Source: Candidatus Cloacimonadota bacterium
GTDB lineage: Bacteria > Cloacimonadota > Cloacimonadia > Cloacimonadales > WRIO01
Direction of reading: 5' to 3'
Assembly: GCA_023230175.1 (NCBI GenBank)
Contig: JALNXV010000231.1
Span: 1 to 6,048, forward strand
DNA length: 6,048 nt
Shown in pieces: positions 1-6,048 of this stretch (the stretch's first letter is position 1; each line of letters opens with the position of its first letter). The notes under the pieces are model-generated. The model did not search any database, had not been told where the DNA came from, and worked only from the letters and a program-made list of their open reading frames with translations. The position numbers were made by a program, and so were the translations under genes.

Positions 1-1681
1 CTCTTACTCCTGCTTCAGCTGTATAACCCCTAATTACTTGACTTAAAACCTCTTCAGTAAAGTTAAAATTAATCTTTTTCCCAACACAAAATTCAATATC
101 TTTTTTAGGTATCAAATGATTTTTGCAAATTTTAACCTTTTCATATTCACTATAACTTGACAGATGTATTACTTCCATTCTATCTCTTAAAGCATAAGGT
201 ATAGTTGCTAAATTATTAGCTGTTGCAATAAAAAACACATTTGATAAATCATAACCAAAATCTAAAAAATGGTCCCTAAAACTATTATTCTGTTCAGGGT
301 CTAATACTTCTAATAATGCTGAAGCGGGATCACCCTTATAATCTCGACTAAGTTTATCAATTTCATCAATCATAATCAAAGTATTTTTAGTTTTTGCTTT
401 TTTTAATGATTGAATAATAATCCCCGGTAATGCACCGATATAAGTTCTTCTATGCCCTCTAATTTCTGACTCGTCACTAATACCCCCGACAGATAGTCTG
501 ACAAATTCTCTTTTAAGTGCTTTAGCAATGGATTTCCCAAGAGAAGTTTTACCCACACCCGGAGGGCCGACAAAACAAAGTATCTGAGCTTTAGACTTTA
601 CATTAAATTGCATAACAGCAAGATATTCTAAGATTCTATCCTTAACTTTTTCAAGCCCATAATGATCATTATCCAAAATATCTGCTGCCTTCTTAATATC
701 AACTTTACTGTTCTTTGGTTCTTCCCATGGGATGTCTAAGATCCAATTAAGATAATTATAACTAACATAATATTCCGGTGAATTAGTTGAAATCTTAGTT
801 AATTTACTAAGTTCAGCATCCGCTTTTGCCCTCGTTTCTTCCGGTAATGGCAATTTTGCTAACTTATCCCTAAAGGTAATAAAATCTGATTGTTCATCAG
901 AACCTTGCCCGAGTTCTTGATAGATTGTTTTAAGTTGTTCATTAAGATAGTGTTCTCTTTGCATTTTATTGATTTTTTTTAATACCTTTATATCAAGAGA
1001 TTTCTTTAACTTTAAGTATTCTATCTTATCGTGAATAACTGAAATCAAATCAAAAAGAGCAACTTCGATATCTTCAATAGAAAAGATTCTTTGTTTTTGA
1101 TAAGTATCTAAATCAATATTTAATAGTGCTAAATAAAGGATTTGATCTGCAAATCCATAAGAATCTAATTGATTAAAAAATTCATTATTTAGATTTCCCT
1201 TTTGCATACCTGCATATTGTTTTAAAACATCTTTTAAATCATCAATTAAAATTTGTATATCTTGATTTTTATCCAGGCTAAGGTTAGTTTTTACAGAATC
1301 ATCAATTAATCGATATTGGGAATGGTAAAAGTCTTCACTACATATATCCTTAATCTTGATTTTAAATTGAGCATTTATTAACACACGTAAGGTTTGGTCG
1401 GGTAATTTTAAAACTTGAGATATTACGCAAACAGTACCAATTTCGTATAAATCGTCAGGTTCAGGATATTTAGTATCAGCATCTTCTTTTTCTAATAAGC
1501 ATATAATACATCTATTATTTTTAAGGATGGCTGATTTGACAGCATCCAATGATTTTTTTTTACCTACAATAATAGGGGTAATTGTCTCAGGTAACAAAAC
1601 AATCTTTTTAATTGGCAATATTGGTAATGAAATTTTATTCTGATTCTTCAACATATATGCAATTTCTATATGATCGGGCAT
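1..1681 (-). CDS. lon: ATP-dependent Lon protease, N-terminal 560 residues (partial)
   Basis: Lon is a cytoplasmic homo-oligomeric AAA+ serine protease that unfolds and degrades damaged and regulatory proteins. The visible part has the Lon substrate-binding N domain (about residues 17-210, starting LPILPIKKIVLLP), the helical linker with REHYLNEQLKTIYQELG, then the AAA+ module. That module has Walker A GPPGVGKT at 372-379, Walker B MIDEID with D439/E440, the EIRGHRRTYIGALPG pore-loop region, sensor-1 ATANN, the arginine finger in DRMEVI (R501), and YTAEAGVR near the window edge, whose final Arg matches the sensor-2 position. Numbering runs about 16 ahead of E. coli Lon. The Ser-Lys protease domain is outside the window, so proteolytic competence cannot be judged. 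The ATG at 1681 is chosen because AGGAG (1687-1691) sits 5 nt upstream; the next ATG (codon 10) has no such site. It is the last visible gene of the leftward operon, 13 bp after the radical SAM gene. The family usually has Arg where this protein has Ala in YTAEAG. Confidence 0.96.
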   Translation of the reverse strand, partial: MPDHIEIAYMLKNQNKISLPILPIKKIVLLPETITPIIVGKKKSLDAVKSAILKNNRCIICLLEKEDADTKYPEPDDLYEIGTVCVISQVLKLPDQTLRVLINAQFKIKIKDICSEDFYHSQYRLIDDSVKTNLSLDKNQDIQILIDDLKDVLKQYAGMQKGNLNNEFFNQLDSYGFADQILYLALLNIDLDTYQKQRIFSIEDIEVALFDLISVIHDKIEYLKLKKSLDIKVLKKINKMQREHYLNEQLKTIYQELGQGSDEQSDFITFRDKLAKLPLPEETRAKADAELSKLTKISTNSPEYYVSYNYLNWILDIPWEEPKNSKVDIKKAADILDNDHYGLEKVKDRILEYLAVMQFNVKSKAQILCFVGPPGVGKTSLGKSIAKALKREFVRLSVGGISDESEIRGHRRTYIGALPGIIIQSLKKAKTKNTLIMIDEIDKLSRDYKGDPASALLEVLDPEQNNSFRDHFLDFGYDLSNVFFIATANNLATIPYALRDRMEVIHLSSYSEYEKVKICKNHLIPKKDIEFCVGKKINFNFTEEVLSQVIRGYTAEAGVR

Positions 1682-1694
1682 TAATACTCCTATA

Positions 1695-2711
1695 TTATTT
1701 ATTATTTTTAATTTTTAAAGATACGCCTTCACCACAATTACGACAAATTTCAAATTTACTTCTATCCTTTAAAATTGACTGCCTAAAACTATTGAAAATA
1801 TTAGAATGCCATAATTTACTAAAAGATTTATCTTTAATATTACCGATTTTAAATTGATTATCTTTATCAAAACAACAAACTGCCATCTCTCCATTCCAGT
1901 TTATAACCGGTTGATTCCAAATACGATAGCATCTATTTTTTATTTTAAATTTAAGCTCAAAATTATCTCCCGTAATCTTATAACGTCTATATTTAGGATT
2001 TGCAGGCAAATAATTATCTATATCATCCTTTGAATAGATTTGAACAGTTTTTAATGAGCATTCATCAACACCAATTTCTTTAGACAGTGACTTAATTTCG
2101 TCAATCTCGTGTTCATTATGTTTCATCACTAAAAATTGCCAGATAATATGAGGAGTTTTTGACTTTTTTAATTTCTTTGTTTCAACAATTGCTTTAACAT
2201 TCATTAAAACCTTTTCCAAAGAACCGTTTACTCTGTATTTATTATAAGTTTCTTGTGTAGCACCGTCAAGCGAAACAATCAATCTATCGACGCCACTATC
2301 AATTATCTTTCCTGCATCAGGTAACAAATTTGCATTAGTAGAAACCATTAAATACATCCTCTTAGAATTAGCATACTCCATCATTTTACAAAATTCAGGA
2401 TTAAGGAATGGTTCTCCTTGATTCCAAAGTATCAACATAAAAGAAAACTCACATACCTCATCAACAATTTTTTTAAACAATTCAAAACTCATATATCCAC
2501 GTTCACGACTTAACTGATCTGCACCTGAAGGGCATAAAGGACATTTTAAATTACAAATATTGGTAGGTTCTATCATTACAATAGGAGGGTAACCCCATAC
2601 TATAGGTTTTCTTATTATTAAGGAAATTAGATATGAACACGCAATCTTTAATAGATTTATAAACCTTTTCAAAGTGAAAGCTTTTTTATATATTGCTAAA
2701 TATTTTTTCAA
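1695..2711 (-). CDS. Radical SAM protein with short SPASM-type C-terminus
   Basis: This 338-residue protein has the radical SAM signature CNLKCPLC (C53, C57, C60) that binds the [4Fe-4S] cluster reducing S-adenosylmethionine. It also has NQGEP (98-101 region), the GGEP-like SAM-contacting motif, and a typical SLDGATQETYNKYR strand-helix (147-160). The C-terminal part resembles SPASM: C261, then the CX12GX4C spacing to C279 (with C280 adjacent), a GNI-(X)n-W segment, and C323/C326. The canonical later CX5CX3C part is missing, so probably only one auxiliary cluster is held (inference). A hydrophobic stretch at about 18-33 before the barrel could attach it to the membrane, but it is not a clear signal peptide. 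Family members modify peptides, proteins or small molecules; no precursor peptide gene is seen beside it, so the substrate is unknown. The start is TTG, supported by GGGAG 5 nt upstream. It lies 24 bp after the aldolase gene and 13 bp before lon, in the same apparent operon. Confidence is high for the family and low for any specific reaction. Confidence 0.93.
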   Translation of the reverse strand: MKKYLAIYKKAFTLKRFINLLKIACSYLISLIIRKPIVWGYPPIVMIEPTNICNLKCPLCPSGADQLSRERGYMSFELFKKIVDEVCEFSFMLILWNQGEPFLNPEFCKMMEYANSKRMYLMVSTNANLLPDAGKIIDSGVDRLIVSLDGATQETYNKYRVNGSLEKVLMNVKAIVETKKLKKSKTPHIIWQFLVMKHNEHEIDEIKSLSKEIGVDECSLKTVQIYSKDDIDNYLPANPKYRRYKITGDNFELKFKIKNRCYRIWNQPVINWNGEMAVCCFDKDNQFKIGNIKDKSFSKLWHSNIFNSFRQSILKDRSKFEICRNCGEGVSLKIKNNK

Positions 2712-2716
2712 ATTAA

Positions 2717-2721
2717 CTCCC
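2717..2721 (-). promoter_or_regulatory. Ribosome binding site GGGAG fixing a TTG start
   Basis: On the minus strand GGGAG is followed by 5 nt (TTAAT) and then TTG AAA AAA TAT. No ATG or GTG lies in frame nearby, and the downstream residues lead smoothly into the N-terminal helix of the radical SAM protein. This supports TTG at 2711 as the true start. The site lies in the 24-bp gap after the aldolase stop codon. Confidence 0.72.
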
Positions 2722-2735
2722 TGTTTTCATATACA

Positions 2736-3470
2736 TTATAATTGTGCCAGTAAGGCAATATTAGCAGCTTTATCAAGAATATCTATTTGATCGACAGCTT
2801 CCCAAAGATTTTCTGCCACACTAATACAACCGTGTTTTTTCCAAATCACAACATCATTTAGTTTTAACTCATTTAACGTTTCTTGTGCTAATTCGAAACT
2901 ACCTGCATCCAGTAAATTTACAACACCAATCCCATTTTGAATAAACAAACTTACTTCCGGCATTGTGCTGTTTAAAATTTTATTTATCTTCTTTTTATCA
3001 AAGTCATTATATTTATGACTAAATGCTATAATGTTTGTCGGGTGAGTATGAAGAACAGCCTTAATCTCGGGTTTTTCTTGACATAAATAAAAATGAATAA
3101 GGGTATGTGAAGGAAATTCTGAACTTGGCTTAGATTCTTGAAAAGCGACATAAATAGATGACTGTTCTTTTGAAATATGAGCAATACAAATATTTTTTAT
3201 TGGATTAGCCATTATATCTCTAAATTTTGAACCACTTATTGAAATTAAAAAATAAAAATCGCTACATTCATTATATATATCGCAATCCATTTTCAAAAGA
3301 GATATATTTTTTCTTATTTTATAAACCGACTTTAATTCTTCAAATTCATCTAAACTCAAGCGATAAGAAAAATTTCCGGCATTTCTTTCAGCCCATCCCT
3401 TATCAAATAAAAATTTTGCAGTATCCTTAATGTCAATATATAATTTATCAGTAATACCTTTTTTGACCAT
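2736..3470 (-). CDS. Class II aldolase, rhamnulose-1-phosphate aldolase (RhaD)-like
   Basis: This 244-residue cytoplasmic zinc aldolase belongs to the class II aldolase/adducin fold. It contains the segment KGWAERNAGNFSYRL (24-38), closely matching the KGWDERNGGNLTLRL segment of E. coli RhaD. It also has a phosphate-binding SG pair (S79/G80), SSEFPSH with the probable catalytic E118, the zinc ligands HTH (H141, H143) and a third ligand H213 in WKKHG. All expected active-site residues are present. RhaD reversibly cleaves L-rhamnulose-1-phosphate to DHAP and L-lactaldehyde. The protein is about 30 residues shorter than E. coli RhaD, and no rhaA, rhaB or transporter is visible, so another ketose-1-phosphate (for example fuculose- or ribulose-type) is possible. 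The ATG start is 3 bp after the gpsA stop, with AGGA (3479-3482) 8 nt upstream inside the end of gpsA, which suggests translational coupling. Its DHAP product is the substrate of the preceding GpsA; this is a suggestive but unproven link. Confidence 0.9.
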   Translation of the reverse strand: MVKKGITDKLYIDIKDTAKFLFDKGWAERNAGNFSYRLSLDEFEELKSVYKIRKNISLLKMDCDIYNECSDFYFLISISGSKFRDIMANPIKNICIAHISKEQSSIYVAFQESKPSSEFPSHTLIHFYLCQEKPEIKAVLHTHPTNIIAFSHKYNDFDKKKINKILNSTMPEVSLFIQNGIGVVNLLDAGSFELAQETLNELKLNDVVIWKKHGCISVAENLWEAVDQIDILDKAANIALLAQL

Positions 3471-3473
3471 AAG

Positions 3474-4505
3474 CTATATCCTATCTTCATTTTCTGATTT
3501 TAAATCTCTACTCATTAAATCAATCAAAGCATCCTTAGGGTTTTTATTATTAAATAGGACCTGATACATTTCTTCAGTTATTGGCATAGAAACATTTAAC
3601 TTTTCTTTTAAGGCTCTAATATTCTTTGTTGTAACAACTCCTTCAGCGACCATAACCATTTCTGATAATATTTCTGAGAGCTTTCTACCCTTACCAAGAT
3701 GATACCCCACAAAACGATTTCTACTATGTTGAGAAATAGCAGTAGTAACTAAATCACCCAATCCGGATAAACCCGCAAAGGTTTCCGGATTAGCATTTAA
3801 AGCTTGACCTAATCTTTGTATCTCAGCTAATCCTCTTGTTAGTAATGCTCCCTTAGTATTATCTCCAAAAGATAATCCGTCAACAACTCCTGCAGCGATA
3901 GCGATTATATTTTTAACTGCTGCACCTATCTCAACCCCTACAATATCTAAACTTGTATAAACTCTAAAATTTATATTACTAAATTCAGTTTGAACATACT
4001 GTAAAGTTGCTTCATTTTCACCTGCTACTACTACTGCAGTAGGAATTTTGCAGGCAACTTCTTCAGCATGAGACGGACCGGATAATGAACATATTTTTTT
4101 ATGTAGATTAATAGGCAATTCATCCTTAATCACTTCAGACATTCTCTTTAAAGAACCTTCTTCTAATCCCTTAGCTAAATTTACAATTGCTTTAACATTT
4201 CTTTCATTAATTGATTTAAAATTTTCTTTATGTAGTTCTAAAGTCTTCCTTAAATATGAAGATGGAACCGATAAAATTACAAGCTCAGGATTATTACAAA
4301 ATGTCTCAGCAACATCATTTGTAAAAACAATATCTTCAGGAAAATATATATCTTTCAAATAGTCATTATTAGTTCGTGTTTTTTGTAAAATCTCTACGTT
4401 TTTCTTGGAATACTCCCAAACTCTGACTTTATGTGAATTATTACACAGCATTAAAGCCATCGCTAAACCCCAACTACCGCCTCCAATTATTGTAATTTCA
4501 GACAT
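3474..4505 (-). CDS. gpsA: NAD(P)-dependent sn-glycerol-3-phosphate dehydrogenase
   Basis: GpsA reduces DHAP to sn-glycerol-3-phosphate, the backbone precursor of membrane phospholipids, in the cytoplasm. Numbered from the ATG at 4505 (343 residues, normal for the family), it has the Rossmann nucleotide-binding motif GGGSWG (8-13) and LAKGLE with the active-site Lys at 112. SGPSHAEEV starts at 142. GAAVKNIIAIAAGVVDGL follows, with the catalytic Lys at 198. It ends with GLSGLGDLVTT (G250/D251), SRNR (261-264) and VAEGV (E288). Both domains are complete and no key residue is missing. The frame can be extended 7 codons upstream to a TTG at 4526, but GGAGGA (4512-4517) lies inside that extension and is spaced correctly for the ATG at 4505, so I take the shorter form. 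It is the first gene of the leftward operon, read from the intergenic region shared with the sensor gene. Its stop is 3 bp from the aldolase start. Confidence 0.96.
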   Translation of the reverse strand: MSEITIIGGGSWGLAMALMLCNNSHKVRVWEYSKKNVEILQKTRTNNDYLKDIYFPEDIVFTNDVAETFCNNPELVILSVPSSYLRKTLELHKENFKSINERNVKAIVNLAKGLEEGSLKRMSEVIKDELPINLHKKICSLSGPSHAEEVACKIPTAVVVAGENEATLQYVQTEFSNINFRVYTSLDIVGVEIGAAVKNIIAIAAGVVDGLSFGDNTKGALLTRGLAEIQRLGQALNANPETFAGLSGLGDLVTTAISQHSRNRFVGYHLGKGRKLSEILSEMVMVAEGVVTTKNIRALKEKLNVSMPITEEMYQVLFNNKNPKDALIDLMSRDLKSENEDRI

Positions 4506-4511
4506 AAGCAT

Positions 4512-4517
4512 TCCTCC
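4512..4517 (-). promoter_or_regulatory. Ribosome binding site GGAGGA deciding the gpsA start
   Basis: The strong Shine-Dalgarno GGAGGA is followed by ATGCTT and then ATG TCT GAA. The ATG at 4511 touches the site directly (0 nt), too close for initiation, while the ATG at 4505 is 6 nt away. The upstream in-frame TTG at 4526 would place the site within the coding sequence. Confidence 0.85.
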
Positions 4518-4523
4518 ATAAAG

Positions 4524-4552
4524 CAAAATATTTCAGTCACATTTTTTGTCAA
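4524..4552 (-). promoter_or_regulatory. Candidate sigma70-type promoter for the gpsA operon
   Basis: On the minus strand a perfect -35 TTGACA (4552-4547) is followed, after 16 nt, by TATTTT (4530-4525), a 4/6 match to the -10 consensus. Transcription would begin near 4518, giving a very short leader of about 13 nt before the gpsA ATG. The -35 is strong and the -10 is weak, and AT-rich DNA yields such matches by chance, so this is a candidate only. Confidence 0.45.
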
Positions 4553-4589
4553 TACTTAAAAGGTTTGTTGAAAAATAAATTTATTGACA
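4547..4589. repeat. Inverted repeat TGTCAATA / TATTGACA in the divergent promoter region
   Basis: A perfect 8-bp inverted repeat has arms at 4547-4554 and 4582-4589, separated by 27 nt. Each arm contains the -35 hexamer of one of the two divergent promoter candidates. The symmetry may simply reflect two similar -35 boxes with a shared preceding TA, or it may be a regulator binding pair. The spacer is very AT-rich and shows no other obvious structure. Confidence 0.5.
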
Positions 4590-4612
4590 TTGCATAGTTT
4601 TTATTATATTAT
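4584..4612 (+). promoter_or_regulatory. Sigma70-type promoter for the sensor gene
   Basis: A perfect -35 TTGACA (4584-4589), an ideal 17-nt spacer and a -10 TATTAT (4607-4612, 5/6 match) are visible. Transcription would begin around 4619-4620, giving a leader of about 30 nt that holds AGGGGA (4641-4646) before the ATG at 4651. The layout, rather than the hexamers alone, supports it. Confidence 0.7.
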
Positions 4613-4650
4613 ATCAATATATAAAAACATTCAGATTATAAGGGGAAAAT

Positions 4651-6048
4651 ATGCTTTTAGAATTCAAAAAAGCGATTATTAAAAAAAATAAATTACTTAT
4701 ATTATGCATATCAATCATAATCACTTTATCTGCTTTATTCTATATAGATTATATCATCAAACAAGCAGACAGCGAACTAAAAAATGAACTGCTAATACAA
4801 TCAAAAATATTACGCAATTCTCTTAATATACAAGATATACTTAAGTTGACAGGAACTACAAATGATTATGATAACCCTTCATACCTCAAGACACAAAAAC
4901 AAATATCGAATATATTTTCTGCAAATGATAAATATATTTATATTTATCTAATGGGTAGAGATGAGCAAACACAATCAATCTATTATTTGGTAGATGGAAT
5001 TAATTCATCTATTGAAGAAAATGAACCTGAGATACCCGGTAAAATATATGAAGAAGCTACCAGCGAATTAATAGAAGTATTTGATACCGGAATTGCCTTT
5101 ATTGAAGGACCTGTTGAAGATGAATGGGGTATCTGGGTATCTTCTATTATACCAATCTTTCACCCTGAGACAAACAAAGTTATTGCTGTTCTCGGAATAG
5201 ATATTGATGCAGGAGAATGGAAATGGATACTTACCAACAGGGTCATATCTCCTATCGCTTTAATGATACTACTTTTAGTTATTCTATACTTTCTATTTAT
5301 AATTCTACAATCTAAAAAAGAATTATCAGACAGAGAAACAAGAATATATAAACAAAGAACTGCCATTACTTCCTTTTTACTTGATGAAAATTTTACTCAT
5401 CAAGATTTAAACATCATTTATAATAATATCAATAAAACTATAGCAGAAACACTAAATGCAGATATTGTCAGTATTTGGTTATTTTCAAATGATAATAAGT
5501 ATTTAATTAGCCAATCTATATATAGAAAATATGAATCCAAATTTCATAAAACCACGAAACTCGACATTGAAGACATACCTAATTTTTTAAAATCTATTAA
5601 AAATAAAGATATCTTATCTATTACAGATACTCATAATAATCCTGCGGTAAGTGACTTATTAGAAACTCATATTAAAATCAATAATATTAGTTCATTAATA
5701 GATGCTTGTATATATGTAGATGGAAAACTAATCGGACTCCTCTGTATAGAAATAAAAAACACAAAAAGATATTGGACTCAAGATGAAGAAAATTTTGTTA
5801 ATACTGCATCCACTGTTGTTTCACAATTGATTTCTCAACAAAAAAATAAAATTATTGAAGCAAATTTTCATGATACCTACAAAGCTCTTATAACAACCCT
5901 TGAATCAATGACTGATGGCTTTATGTCTGTTGACTTTGATTGTAATTTAAAATATGTAAATCGACACGCAAGCAATATGCTGTTTAGTAATAATCAATTC
6001 AAGATTGGTGAATGTATCAAAAACTATAGTTCACAACCTTTTCTTAAT
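4651..6048 (+). CDS. Membrane sensor with Cache-like, GAF and PAS domains (3' partial)
   Basis: The reading frame is open for 466 codons to the window edge with no stop. A lysine-rich start precedes TM1 (about 15-35). An extracytoplasmic domain of about 155 residues follows, then TM2 (about 198-219). The motif WVSSIIPIF followed by VIAVLGIDIDAGEW (177-190), just before TM2, is typical of Cache/PAS-like periplasmic ligand-binding domains. After TM2 comes a short coil (221-240), then a GAF domain (about 245-395; key segments ADIVSIWLFS, ACIYVDGKLIGLLCIE and YWTQDEENFVNTAS). A second linker leads to a PAS domain starting at about 411 (TLESMTDGFMSVDFDCNLKYVN). No output domain is visible yet; a histidine kinase is the commonest ending, but GGDEF, adenylate cyclase or phosphatase outputs are equally allowed. 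The ATG at 4651 is preceded by AGGGGA (4 nt spacer). The gene is divergent from the gpsA operon. The ligand is unknown, and no cysteine lies in the outer domain. Confidence 0.88.
   Translation, partial: MLLEFKKAIIKKNKLLILCISIIITLSALFYIDYIIKQADSELKNELLIQSKILRNSLNIQDILKLTGTTNDYDNPSYLKTQKQISNIFSANDKYIYIYLMGRDEQTQSIYYLVDGINSSIEENEPEIPGKIYEEATSELIEVFDTGIAFIEGPVEDEWGIWVSSIIPIFHPETNKVIAVLGIDIDAGEWKWILTNRVISPIALMILLLVILYFLFIILQSKKELSDRETRIYKQRTAITSFLLDENFTHQDLNIIYNNINKTIAETLNADIVSIWLFSNDNKYLISQSIYRKYESKFHKTTKLDIEDIPNFLKSIKNKDILSITDTHNNPAVSDLLETHIKINNISSLIDACIYVDGKLIGLLCIEIKNTKRYWTQDEENFVNTASTVVSQLISQQKNKIIEANFHDTYKALITTLESMTDGFMSVDFDCNLKYVNRHASNMLFSNNQFKIGECIKNYSSQPFLN

Noticed and set aside
1612..1857. 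81-codon open frame on the plus strand
   Set aside because: It lies antisense across the lon start and the end of the radical SAM gene, both strongly supported, has no Shine-Dalgarno and shows only low-complexity Leu/Ile-rich sequence.
2712..2735. Possible terminator or regulatory hairpin between the aldolase and the radical SAM gene
   Set aside because: The 24 nt hold only a Shine-Dalgarno and AT-rich bases; no stem with a following T-run can be drawn.
3227..3430. 67-codon open frame on the plus strand
   Set aside because: It is antisense to the N-terminal part of the aldolase, with no ribosome binding site and no recognisable domain.
4590..4622. AT-rich stretch as a possible replication or attachment site
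   Set aside because: The run of T and A is explained by the promoter spacer and -10 region; no iterated boxes or direct repeats accompany it.
5160..5366. 68-codon open frame on the minus strand
   Set aside because: It is antisense to the TM2 region of the sensor gene; its composition mirrors the opposite strand and no start signal is seen.
1..6048. Mobile elements, CRISPR arrays, tRNA or rRNA genes
   Set aside because: No transposase or integrase motifs, no regularly spaced direct repeats and no recognisable structural RNA sequence were found; nearly all the window is accounted for by five protein genes.

Overview
The window comes from a strongly AT-rich bacterial genome (about 30% GC by eye). 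Shine-Dalgarno sequences are clear (AGGAG, GGAGGA, GGGAG), one gene start looks like TTG, and intergenic spaces are short. The gene content (gpsA, Lon, a class II aldolase, radical SAM/SPASM, a membrane sensor) is bacterial, and the radical SAM enzyme fits an anaerobe or microaerophile. The phylum cannot be fixed from this sequence; a low-GC anaerobe is only a guess.

Layout: two transcription units diverge from a 145-bp intergenic region (4506-4650). Leftward on the minus strand is a compact four-gene run in the order gpsA (3474-4505), a rhamnulose-1-phosphate-aldolase-like class II aldolase (2736-3470), a radical SAM/SPASM protein (1695-2711) and lon (1-1681, with its protease end outside the window). 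The gaps are 3, 24 and 13 bp, each gene has its own Shine-Dalgarno sequence, and I see no terminator between them. This supports one operon. Rightward on the plus strand is a membrane sensor (4651 to past the end) with TM, Cache-like extracytoplasmic domain, TM, GAF and the beginning of a PAS domain. Its output domain lies beyond the window.

The intergenic region has a very good plus-strand sigma70-type promoter (TTGACA-N17-TATTAT) and a weaker minus-strand one (TTGACA-N16-TATTTT). The two -35 boxes form a perfect 8-bp inverted repeat, TGTCAATA/TATTGACA, facing outward.

How the genes may work together (inference): a RhaD-type aldolase would release dihydroxyacetone phosphate (DHAP), and GpsA reduces DHAP to sn-glycerol-3-phosphate, so the first two genes share a metabolite. 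The radical SAM protein and Lon have no obvious link to that step. The grouping may be local co-transcription of housekeeping and accessory genes rather than a pathway. No mobile element, CRISPR array, tRNA or rRNA was seen. The most notable points are the unusual operon, the short cysteine set in the SPASM region, start-codon corrections, the symmetrical divergent promoter region, and the unread output end of the sensor.
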